In this document: in pieces, positions 1-4,811 of the stretch | Numbering within the stretch: position 1 is the stretch's first letter | Layout of the letters: every line of letters begins with the position of its first letter | Source of the DNA: Acidithiobacillus sp. | Lineage (GTDB): Bacteria; Pseudomonadota; Gammaproteobacteria; Acidithiobacillales; Acidithiobacillaceae | Length of the DNA: 5,475 bases | Direction: 5' to 3' | Assembly (NCBI GenBank): GCA_028065135.1 | Contig: JAPTWR010000073.1 | Coordinates: 1 to 5,475, forward strand | Program-made: the position numbers and the translations under genes | Notes under the pieces: generated by a model | Told to the model about the DNA's origin: nothing | The model's input: the letters and a program-made list of their open reading frames with translations, nothing else | Database searches by the model: none

Positions 1-226
1 GGTCGATCAAATTCCGTACGCTGCGTCCCAGGCGATCCAGCTTCCAGACCACCAGCGTATCCCCTGCGCGGAGATCTCCCAGCGCCTGAGTGAGGCCCGG
101 TCGCTCTGCGCGGGCACCGCTGATCTGATCCTCCATGATCTTCTCGCAACCGGCTTTGGTCAGCGCCTCCCTTTGCAGGTCCAGATTTTGGTCCTGGGTG
201 GATACCCGGGCATAACCAATCAGCAT
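1..226 (-). CDS. Serine recombinase (resolvase/DNA invertase family), N-terminal part, cut by window edge
   Basis: This is the first 75 codons of a small serine recombinase, which would break and rejoin DNA at short inverted-repeat sites through a 5'-phosphoserine bond. It opens MLIGYARVSTQDQN, with the nucleophile Ser9 in the YxRVS motif. It continues with DLQREAL, an AGCE segment, EDxxSG and RPGL, and then GDTLVVWKLDRLGRS, the conserved arginine-containing helix of the catalytic domain. By memory this run matches the Gin/Pin/Hin invertase subfamily at least as well as Tn3-type resolvases; the C-terminal DNA-binding domain lies outside the window. The start ATG (224-226) is preceded by a good AGGAG ribosome binding site. 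A hix-like inverted repeat lies about 125 bp upstream, the arrangement expected for an invertase that lies outside its invertible segment. Family is certain; invertase versus resolvase is not. Confidence 0.93.
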   Translation of the reverse strand, partial: MLIGYARVSTQDQNLDLQREALTKAGCEKIMEDQISGARAERPGLTQALGDLRAGDTLVVWKLDRLGRSVRNLID

Positions 227-349
227 GTTTTTCTCCTGACTCTCTCGATATTCATGGTGAAGGTAATGAATCAAGAACTCCATTTCAATACCTGTTTTCG
301 AGAACCATATCCTGTTGATTGTTGGTCATGGCGCCCGTGCCGGATTTTG

Positions 350-377
350 CCTCTCAAAAACCCTCGTTTGTGAGAGG
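350..377. repeat. Hix/gix-like inverted repeat, candidate recombinase crossover site
   Basis: This is a 28-bp imperfect palindrome centred on a 2-bp core, CT at 363-364. The inner 26 bp have the invertase-site layout: a 12-bp half (CTCTCAAAAACC), the 2-bp core, and a 12-bp half (CGTTTGTGAGAG). Compared with the Hin half-site TTATCAAAAACC from memory, the left half matches 10 of 12 and the right half, read on the other strand, 8 of 12. It sits directly upstream of the serine recombinase gene. Recombination activity is inferred. A partner copy is not visible in the window. Confidence 0.55.
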
Positions 378-394
378 TTGTCACAGTGACAACC
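376..394. repeat. Perfect 19-bp palindrome (9-bp arms, 1-bp centre)
   Basis: GGTTGTCAC and GTGACAACC flank a single A. The palindrome shares its first 2 bp with the end of the hix-like repeat. It could be an accessory recombinase-binding site or an operator of the recombinase gene. It lacks a following T-tract, so a rho-independent terminator is unlikely. Confidence 0.5.
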
Positions 395-606
395 ACGGAT
401 TAGACCTTGCCGGTTGGTACGGTGTTGAAGTTGGCCCAGTCTGATCTTCCAGAGGATCTGGATGCTTTTGGTGGCCGGGGATTTTTCCGATATTCTCCGC
501 TGGGTTGCTGGTTCTATTCACAGGGTGGCACACAGAATTTGTGGATGGTTTCCTGCAAGGGTGAAAACCGCCTAATATAGCTTTTAAGTGCCGCATGGTT
601 GGCCGA
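395..606. other. Intergenic stretch without a recognisable gene
   Basis: No open frame here looks like a protein I recognise, and no RNA gene is apparent. The stretch contains only short palindromes (for example CCAGA/TCTGG around 460-472). Near its right end is an AT-rich TAATATAG (573-580), a possible -10 region for the toxin-antitoxin operon, though no convincing -35 box is correctly spaced. It may hold accessory recombination sites. Confidence 0.4.
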
Positions 607-626
607 GTGGGGGCTTAAACCCGCAC
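607..626. promoter_or_regulatory. Operator-like palindrome before the toxin-antitoxin operon
   Basis: A 20-bp imperfect palindrome, GTGGGGGC-TTAA-ACCCGCAC by parts, pairs at 8 of 10 positions. It lies 29 bp before the antitoxin ATG and downstream of the possible -10 region. Antitoxins of this type usually repress their own operon by binding such palindromes, so it is a plausible autoregulatory site. Binding is inferred. Confidence 0.35.
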
Positions 627-655
627 TGATGATCGATACCAGAGGAGTGCCCAGA

Positions 656-844
656 ATGAATGCCGTTTTACCATCTATCATTTCCGAGTTTGAGACCGCC
701 GAGCAGGAGGCCAGCTACACGGCCTGGCTGCAGGCCAAGACTGCCGCTAGCATGGTCGACCCGCGCCCGAGCATCCCGCACGATGAGATTGAGCGGCGCA
801 TGGCCGAGCGACTAGCACGACTCAGACAGCGCAAAGCGTCCTGA
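656..844 (+). CDS. Type II antitoxin (RelB/StbD-like stability determinant)
   Basis: This 62-residue protein should neutralise the toxin encoded immediately downstream and, with it, repress the operon. It starts MNAVLPSIISEFETAEQEAS and continues with a segment resembling YTAWLQAKTAASMVDPRPSIPHDE. That FET/E(E)A, Y..W..AK...S..DPRPS.PHD pattern is typical, from memory, of short 'stability determinant' antitoxins paired with RelE/ParE toxins. The C-terminal third is a charged helix rich in Arg and Glu, probably the toxin-wrapping part. An in-frame ATG exists 57 bp upstream, but ATG 656 is preferred because AGAGGAGT (641-648) is a strong ribosome binding site at proper spacing and the conserved part begins there. 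The stop overlaps the toxin start as TGATG, so the genes are translationally coupled. The exact antitoxin subfamily is less certain than the role. Confidence 0.85.
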   Translation: MNAVLPSIISEFETAEQEASYTAWLQAKTAASMVDPRPSIPHDEIERRMAERLARLRQRKAS

Positions 845-1140
845 TGCTGCCCATCTTCTGGCTTGAGTCTGCCGACGCCGATCTAGCCACTATCATAGAC
901 TACATCGGTCAGTACGATGTAAGTGCAGCCGAACGCCTGTGGGAACGCCTGCGCGTCTGCGTGTTACCACTGTCGGAGCATCCCTACCTGTACCGCATCA
1001 GCGATCGCGTGCCGGGCTTGCGTGAAATCGTCGCGCACCCAAACTACATAGTGCTCTATCGTGTCACGGCCACCTGCATCGAGATCGTGAACGTGGTGCA
1101 TGCCCGCCGTGAGTTCCCGGTTTCAATCCAAAATGAGTAA
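844..1140 (+). CDS. Type II toxin of the RelE/ParE superfamily
   Basis: This 98-residue basic protein has the layout of a RelE/ParE toxin. Two N-terminal helices (S9 to about R37) contain the sequence ADLATIIDYIGQYD. They are followed by a β-sheet with the conserved PGLREIVAHPNYIVLYRV stretch (residues 57-74) and the terminal VHARREFP motif (85-92). These signatures fit the ParE side of the superfamily, whose members poison DNA gyrase, better than the ribosome-dependent mRNase RelE, but the sequence alone does not decide the target. The start is the ATG in the TGATG overlap with the antitoxin stop, with no separate ribosome binding site, so it depends on coupling. The gene is intact. Together with the neighbouring serine recombinase it resembles the recombinase-plus-toxin-antitoxin modules carried by some Tn3-family transposons. 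Confidence 0.92.
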   Translation: MLPIFWLESADADLATIIDYIGQYDVSAAERLWERLRVCVLPLSEHPYLYRISDRVPGLREIVAHPNYIVLYRVTATCIEIVNVVHARREFPVSIQNE

Positions 1141-1145
1141 CCTCA

Positions 1146-1239
1146 TCGTTTTGTCTCAAAATGGCCAGTCACCGGCACCCGGAGAACCCAGCAAAAGCAG
1201 TCCATCCGCCCCGGCCCGCCCATCGGCCAGACAAAACGA
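1146..1239. repeat. 11-bp inverted repeat with 72-bp spacer
   Basis: TCGTTTTGTCT (1146-1156) is repeated perfectly in inverted form as AGACAAAACGA (1229-1239), directly after the toxin gene. The arms are followed inward by different sequence. The minus-strand right arm reads TGTCGTTTTGTCTGG, whose first nine bases equal the start of Tn402-type integron inverted repeats (TGTCGTTTT). It could be a mobile-element end or a long-loop RNA hairpin; there is no T-tract to support a terminator. Confidence 0.45.
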
Positions 1240-1336
1240 CACCAAATGTCTTAACTGGATTGCATTTGCCACATACTGATTGGTATCAAGCGTGAAACCC
1301 ATTTAAGGGTTCCCTCAGACGCGCACATCGCACCAG

Positions 1337-2212
1337 CTAACGCCGGAAACGTGGTGTCCAAGACTCAATCAGCAACTGTTCATCTTCTTCGTCCTCAGCA
1401 TCTGGTAGGAAAATGTTATAAAGCACGGTGAGCGTCTTGCCATAGCTCCCCAAGCCAATTACATCCTCATTAATTTCGATGCTGCGACGGCCACCGAACC
1501 AGTCTTGCAGGTTGGAAGTGCCCTCAATGCGAGCGGCGCATCGCACATTCTCGGCGTCCTGATTAAACGCGAATGTCGTCGTATTGCGTGATATCGCCTC
1601 GCGCTTGCGAATCCAATCAATGCCGGCAACAGTCTTGAGGGCCCCGGATATAAAGCAGTGGTCAATACTGTTGCCAACGCTGAGAATGATCGCCACAGGA
1701 TCGCGCGCGCAATGGGTGTAACGAATGGCTGTAGCGTGCAGGGAGGTCTTGCACAGGGTGGCCAAGGTCTCAACCGCCGCAAGCCCCTCGCCAGAGCTTT
1801 GAAGCTCTGGAAAGAACAAGTGCCTCGGCATGAGGAAGCCTGCGGCGAAGCGGTCCGCCTCCATTTCGTAGCGATCCCTCGACGCAAAGCCTGCCCGTGA
1901 CTCATGAATACCGTTCTCGCCAATCACAGCGTCAACATGGCCAGGCAAAAAGTAGTGCCCCAGCTCGTGGCTAACGCTGAAACGCTGAAATGGCTCGTTG
2001 TCTATGTGGGTCGCGTAGGCGATAGCGAACTCGTTGCCGACACGGATCAGCATTCCAGACACACCGGCGTCGCGCGCTGGTTTAGACACCACTTCAATTT
2101 CACGATTCCGCGCAATGGCGAATGGGTCAATGGGTAGGGTGGTAATGCCCAAACCCTTGATGAGTTGTTCTGCCGCCAGCGACGCAAATGCGTAGGGATC
2201 GGTAAGAATCAT
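1337..2212 (-). CDS. ImmA/IrrE-family metallopeptidase, probable anti-repressor
   Basis: This 291-residue protein belongs to the ImmA/IrrE zinc peptidase family, whose characterised members (ICEBs1 ImmA, Deinococcus IrrE) cleave a partner XRE repressor after stress. The zinc motif HELGH is at residues 82-86 (His82, Glu83, His86). The second conserved block EMEADRFAAGFLMP (116-129) supplies the likely third ligand, Glu118. The N-terminal part (residues 25-70) has the usual β-rich lead-in, with DPFAIA near 29-34. The C-terminal half has a segment GLGSYGKTLTVLY and an acidic stretch (271-278) before the end; its role is unknown. Its ATG overlaps the stop of the XRE gene (ATGA, 2209-2212), so the two are co-translated. 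The natural target is that XRE protein, which probably controls both this operon and the divergent ubiquitin-like operon. The regulatory target is inferred. Confidence 0.93.
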   Translation of the reverse strand: MILTDPYAFASLAAEQLIKGLGITTLPIDPFAIARNREIEVVSKPARDAGVSGMLIRVGNEFAIAYATHIDNEPFQRFSVSHELGHYFLPGHVDAVIGENGIHESRAGFASRDRYEMEADRFAAGFLMPRHLFFPELQSSGEGLAAVETLATLCKTSLHATAIRYTHCARDPVAIILSVGNSIDHCFISGALKTVAGIDWIRKREAISRNTTTFAFNQDAENVRCAARIEGTSNLQDWFGGRRSIEINEDVIGLGSYGKTLTVLYNIFLPDAEDEEDEQLLIESWTPRFRR

Positions 2213-2568
2213 TTCTTGCCGGAACCACGCACGGCGGCCTTGCCAGCAAGGTGCGTTATCAGTGCATCGGCGAACTTGCGATCAACCTCCTGTAGGGCAT
2301 CGTAGTGGCGATGCAATTTATCAGCTCCAGCCAGCTCCTTGAACTCAGCAACCCGCCCGAGCAGATAGTCCGTGGTCACATCAAGCGTGTCGGCAAGAAG
2401 GCGAAGGTTATCGAACGACGGCTTGCGCGTGCCCGTCTCGAAGTGCGATATCGCAGAGGGCTGCAGGCCAGCATGCTCCGCCAACTCACTCTGGGTGAGG
2501 CCGCGATATTCTCGCGCGCACCGAAGACGGTAAGGAAAGATAGTAGACGGGGAACTTGACTCGGACAT
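2209..2568 (-). CDS. XRE-family helix-turn-helix repressor
   Basis: This 119-residue regulator has a Cro/CI-type HTH domain at about residues 14-71. It contains RLRCAREYRGLTQSELAEHA, the recognition-helix region LQPSAISHFETGTRKPS, and the closing LADTLDVTTDYLLGR. The remaining 48 residues are charged and helical and may mediate dimerisation or presentation to the protease. A ribosome binding site GGAG lies 8 bp before the ATG. It overlaps the ImmA-type gene by ATGA, the standard repressor/anti-repressor arrangement of mobile elements. The divergent promoter region next to it holds three TGACGA-based palindromic sites that fit autorepression and control of the plus-strand operon. DNA binding is certain by family; the operators are inferred. 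Confidence 0.95.
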   Translation of the reverse strand: MSESSSPSTIFPYRLRCAREYRGLTQSELAEHAGLQPSAISHFETGTRKPSFDNLRLLADTLDVTTDYLLGRVAEFKELAGADKLHRHYDALQEVDRKFADALITHLAGKAAVRGSGKK

Positions 2569-2589
2569 TACGACTCCGTATTATTTAAA

Positions 2590-2605
2590 ATGACGACTTA
2601 GTCAT
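2590..2605. promoter_or_regulatory. Operator-like palindrome 1, next to the XRE gene
   Basis: ATGACGACTTAGTCAT is an imperfect palindrome with 5-bp perfect outer arms. Its core TGACGACTTAGTCA is the same type as the perfect site at 2639-2652. It lies 22 bp from the XRE start, where its promoter should be (AT-rich 2580-2590), so binding would autorepress. Confidence 0.55.
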
Positions 2606-2624
2606 GGCCCGTTTGGGCCTTTTG
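2606..2624 (+). terminator. Short terminator-like hairpin within the divergent region
   Basis: GGCCC and GGGCC form a 5-bp GC stem around GTTT, followed by TTTTG on the plus strand. This could stop plus-strand transcripts entering from the XRE/ImmA side before they reach the ubiquitin-like operon. The stem is short and the T-tract weak, so this is tentative. Confidence 0.35.
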
Positions 2625-2638
2625 TTGACCTGTGATTT

Positions 2639-2652
2639 TGACGAATTCGTCA
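2639..2652. promoter_or_regulatory. Operator-like palindrome 2, perfect TGACGAATTCGTCA
   Basis: This perfect 14-bp palindrome sits in the middle of the divergent region. It differs from site 1 only in the central and one arm position and shares the half-site TGACGA with sites 1 and 3. It is the best candidate for the XRE binding site; it lies within possible promoter elements for the plus-strand operon. Confidence 0.62.
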
Positions 2653-2659
2653 TATTTTA

Positions 2660-2672
2660 CATGACGATCATG
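2660..2672. promoter_or_regulatory. Operator-like palindrome 3 before the multiubiquitin gene
   Basis: CATGACGATCATG has 5-bp arms around CGA and contains the TGACGA half-site at 2662-2667. It lies 26 bp before the multiubiquitin ATG, likely over the transcription start. It is weaker than site 2 because the second half lacks TCGTCA. Confidence 0.4.
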
Positions 2673-2698
2673 GCTCAATCAACCAGAAAGGAAAGAAA

Positions 2699-3178
2699 AT
2701 GGCCAACGTTCAAGTACAAGATGAAACCAAGCACCATGTGCGGATTCATATCGACCAACAGCCGTATGAGTCCCCCAGCCCAACAACTGGCGAAGCACTG
2801 TACCTGCTGGGCAGGGTGCAGATAGATCTGGAACTTTTTCGGGAAGTAAGCGGTGATAAGGAAGACGCGGTGGTACCGAACGGTCCGGGAATTGTGTATC
2901 TGAAGGAGGATGAGCATTTCCATAGCGGTCCACCTGAGGTAAGGCACTTCGATATTTTTATCAACGGCCGAAAAAAAGTGGTGACGACGCCGGAGTTGTC
3001 GTTCAACGAACTCGTGGCACTGGCTTTCGATCCAGTACCAACTGGTCCGAACATCATGTTCACAATTACTTATCGGCATGGTCCGCATACAAACCCTGAA
3101 GGGAATTTGCTGGAAGGGGGCACAGTCAAGATCAAAGACGGGATGGTTTTCAATGTCACACCAACTGATAAGTCATAG
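2699..3178 (+). CDS. Multiubiquitin-domain protein (tandem ubiquitin-like)
   Basis: This 159-residue protein contains two ubiquitin-like β-grasp repeats and matches my memory of the 'multiubiquitin' family. Repeat 1 spans about residues 12-77 (opening HHVRIHIDQQPYES, containing GEALYLLGRV). Repeat 2 spans about 82-155 (opening RHFDIFINGRKKVV, containing SFNELVALAF, then MFTITYRHG and a closing GGTVKIKDGMVFNVT). Each repeat begins with a β-hairpin followed by the helix pattern expected of ubiquitin. The protein ends FNVTPTDKS, with no C-terminal diglycine, so transfer would need processing or a different end chemistry. ATG 2699 follows a good AAGGA ribosome binding site (2688-2692). The gene overlaps the E1-like gene by 26 bp and leads the operon, so it is the likely substrate of that enzyme. 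Conjugation and targets are inferred. Confidence 0.88.
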   Translation: MANVQVQDETKHHVRIHIDQQPYESPSPTTGEALYLLGRVQIDLELFREVSGDKEDAVVPNGPGIVYLKEDEHFHSGPPEVRHFDIFINGRKKVVTTPELSFNELVALAFDPVPTGPNIMFTITYRHGPHTNPEGNLLEGGTVKIKDGMVFNVTPTDKS

Positions 3179-4334
3179 CCCCGATCTGAAAAGGCTCCGC
3201 GACGAAGGCTATGACCTGGCAATCCAGTCCGGCTATTTGCTGGTCAAGGATGTTCCATACGTGAACGCCCGTCGGGAGGTCACGCGCGGGATTCTCGTCT
3301 CGACGCTGACGCTGGCAGGCGATGACACGACAACGCCGGACAACCATGTCGCCTATTTTGTCGGGGATCATCCATGCCGCCAGGATGGCATGGAGATCGA
3401 CCAGATCAAGAACTCTGGCGGCGGGAAGGCCCTTGCCGAGGGTCTTGTCGTAAACCATACGTTTTCAGCAAGGCCGCGCGATCCCTATCCCGATTACTAC
3501 GCAAAGATGACGACATATGTGGCTATTCTAGAGGGACAGGCGCAGGCGATTGACCCCGTGGCCACAGCGAGAACTTTCCCGGTCATCGAACCGGAGAAGG
3601 AGGATGAGACGGTATTCAACTACATTGACACCGCATCGAGCCGGGCGGAAATTGATCTTATTACCAAGAAATTGGCGATACAGAAGATCGCCATTGTGGG
3701 GCTCGGCGGAACCGGAGCCTACGTGCTGGACCTTGTCGCCAAGACCACCGTCAATGAGATTCACCTATTCGACGGAGACATATTTTTGCAGCACAATGCG
3801 TTTCGATCACCGGGTGCACCGTCAATCGAGGAACTGAGGGTGAAGCCGAGCAAGGTGGCCTATCTGCAGGGTATCTATGCGAAGATGCGGCGTGGCATTA
3901 TGGTCCACGCGGACTATGTCGGTGCTGAAAATGTCGGACTGCTGCGGGACATGCAATTCGTATTTCTCTGCCTCGATCGCGGTACCGCCAAAAAGTTGAT
4001 CGTCGAGATGCTGGAGGAATTCGGTATCCCTTTCATTGATGTGGGCATGGGCGTCTACGCGACCGATAATATGCTCGGCGGCGTTCTCAGGGTCACAGTT
4101 AGTTCGCCAGAGCAGCGTGATCACTTTCGAAGCCGGGTGCCTTTCTCTGACGGCGATGGCCACAATGAATATGCGGTCAACATCCAGATTGCCGATCTCA
4201 ATGCGTTGAATGCCGCTTTGGCGGTCATTAAATGGAAAAAGCTGTTCGGGTTCTATCTGGACCTTGACCGCGAGCATCATTGCACATACACCGTCGACGG
4301 AAACACTCTAACAAATTCAGATTGGCGGCTATGA
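3153..4334 (+). CDS. E1-like ThiF adenylyltransferase with N-terminal DUF6791-type domain
   Basis: This 393-residue protein should adenylate the C terminus of a ubiquitin-like protein, as E1, ThiF and MoeB do. The Rossmann E1-like domain starts near residue 175 with IVGLGGTG (GxGxxG, 181-188). It continues with LFDGD (Asp207/Asp209), Asn215, Arg218, Lys234 and CLDRG (273-277, Asp275), all in the order of ThiF family ATP-binding residues. The first 170 residues form a separate domain I associate with DUF6791, with HSPDLKRL near the start, GDHPC (Cys75) and the FSA, DYYAKMTTY segment. Cysteines are only Cys75, Cys273 and Cys377, so any thioester would use one of them. Start 3153 is chosen because an upstream in-frame ATG (3078) would add 25 residues read from the multiubiquitin gene. 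The stop overlaps the next gene by ATGA. This places it as the activating enzyme of the three-gene operon. Confidence 0.87.
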   Translation: MSHQLISHSPDLKRLRDEGYDLAIQSGYLLVKDVPYVNARREVTRGILVSTLTLAGDDTTTPDNHVAYFVGDHPCRQDGMEIDQIKNSGGGKALAEGLVVNHTFSARPRDPYPDYYAKMTTYVAILEGQAQAIDPVATARTFPVIEPEKEDETVFNYIDTASSRAEIDLITKKLAIQKIAIVGLGGTGAYVLDLVAKTTVNEIHLFDGDIFLQHNAFRSPGAPSIEELRVKPSKVAYLQGIYAKMRRGIMVHADYVGAENVGLLRDMQFVFLCLDRGTAKKLIVEMLEEFGIPFIDVGMGVYATDNMLGGVLRVTVSSPEQRDHFRSRVPFSDGDGHNEYAVNIQIADLNALNAALAVIKWKKLFGFYLDLDREHHCTYTVDGNTLTNSDWRL

Positions 4335-4780
4335 CACAGCAAATGATGCTTGCACACGAATTCGTTGAGTTCGTTCCGGATGAACTAAATGAAGGAACGC
4401 TTTACATCTGTATCGGGCTCGCGACGGTCGTTCACAAGTGCTGTTGCGGATGCGGAAACGAAGTTGTGACCCCACTGAGTCCCACAGATTGGAACCTGAC
4501 TTTCGACGGCAAGACAATCACGCTGCACCCGTCGATCGGGAATTGGGGATTTTATTGCCAGTCTCACTACTGGATCAGCAATAACAGGGTCAAATGGGCA
4601 GCACAATGGTCTCAAGAGCAGGTCAAAGTGGGCAGGGTTCACGATCGATTGGCGAAGGACAGATATTTCGGCGCAGGTGATCTGCAGAAATCGTCAGAGT
4701 CAGAGATAGCTGAGACAATGAAAACAACCTCTACGGGAAAGGGAATATGGCGGAAGCTAAAGAAGTGGTGGTCATGGTGA
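4331..4780 (+). CDS. DUF6527-type protein with probable zinc site
   Basis: The 149-residue protein resembles the DUF6527 family, recalled as an associate of ThiF/multiubiquitin genes; no biochemical activity is established that I know of. The conserved block is HKCCCGCGNEVVTPLSP (36-51), followed by a W..FDGKTITLHPSIGNW region (54-72) and CQSHYWISNN (76-85). Cys37/38/39/41 together with Cys76 and His79 make a probable zinc-binding knuckle pair, which may organise a protein- or ubiquitin-binding surface. The C-terminal 40 residues are polar and then end in the basic-aromatic GIWRKLKKWWSW, which looks like a lipid- or nucleic-acid-contacting tail and is not part of the conserved block. ATG 4331 is used because it forms ATGA with the stop of the E1-like gene. 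Alternatives upstream are unlikely since they would read into that gene. Function is unknown; an adaptor, E2/E3-like or effector role is speculative. Confidence 0.78.
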   Translation: MTQQMMLAHEFVEFVPDELNEGTLYICIGLATVVHKCCCGCGNEVVTPLSPTDWNLTFDGKTITLHPSIGNWGFYCQSHYWISNNRVKWAAQWSQEQVKVGRVHDRLAKDRYFGAGDLQKSSESEIAETMKTTSTGKGIWRKLKKWWSW

Positions 4781-4811
4781 ATTCCATTTAGGGGGTATAC
4801 GCTGGGACTCC

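Noticed and set aside
559..584. Possible second hix-like site (GTGAAAACC followed by GCCTAATATAGC)
   Set aside because: Only one half resembles an invertase half-site; the other half is not symmetrical with it.
381..596. Minus-strand open frame of 71 codons in the region between recombinase and antitoxin
   Set aside because: Its composition (many Pro, Thr, Asn) resembles no family I know, and it has no good ribosome binding site; it more likely reflects chance openness.
1296..1311. AACCC/GGGTT hairpin between the ImmA-type gene and the toxin gene, as a terminator
   Set aside because: The stem is only 5 bp and no T-tract follows on either strand.
1459..1923. Minus-strand open frame in another frame inside the ImmA-type gene
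   Set aside because: Rich in Arg, Ser and Ala with no motif; the overlapping frame has the HELGH zinc motif and correct gene coupling.
2622..2660. A sigma-70 promoter for the multiubiquitin gene using TTGACC (2625) or TTGACG (2638)
   Set aside because: Neither has a recognisable -10 box at 16-18 bp spacing; a promoter must exist here but its exact boxes cannot be supported.
3822..4280. Long minus-strand open frame opposite the E1-like gene
   Set aside because: It lies fully antisense to a gene with clear ThiF motifs and has no domain-like sequence; it is a shadow of the codon use of that gene.
2699..4780. A JAB/JAMM deubiquitinase or separate E2 gene in the ubiquitin-like operon
   Set aside because: No ExnHxHx7Sx2D-type motif or HPN-plus-Cys E2 motif was found in any of the three proteins.
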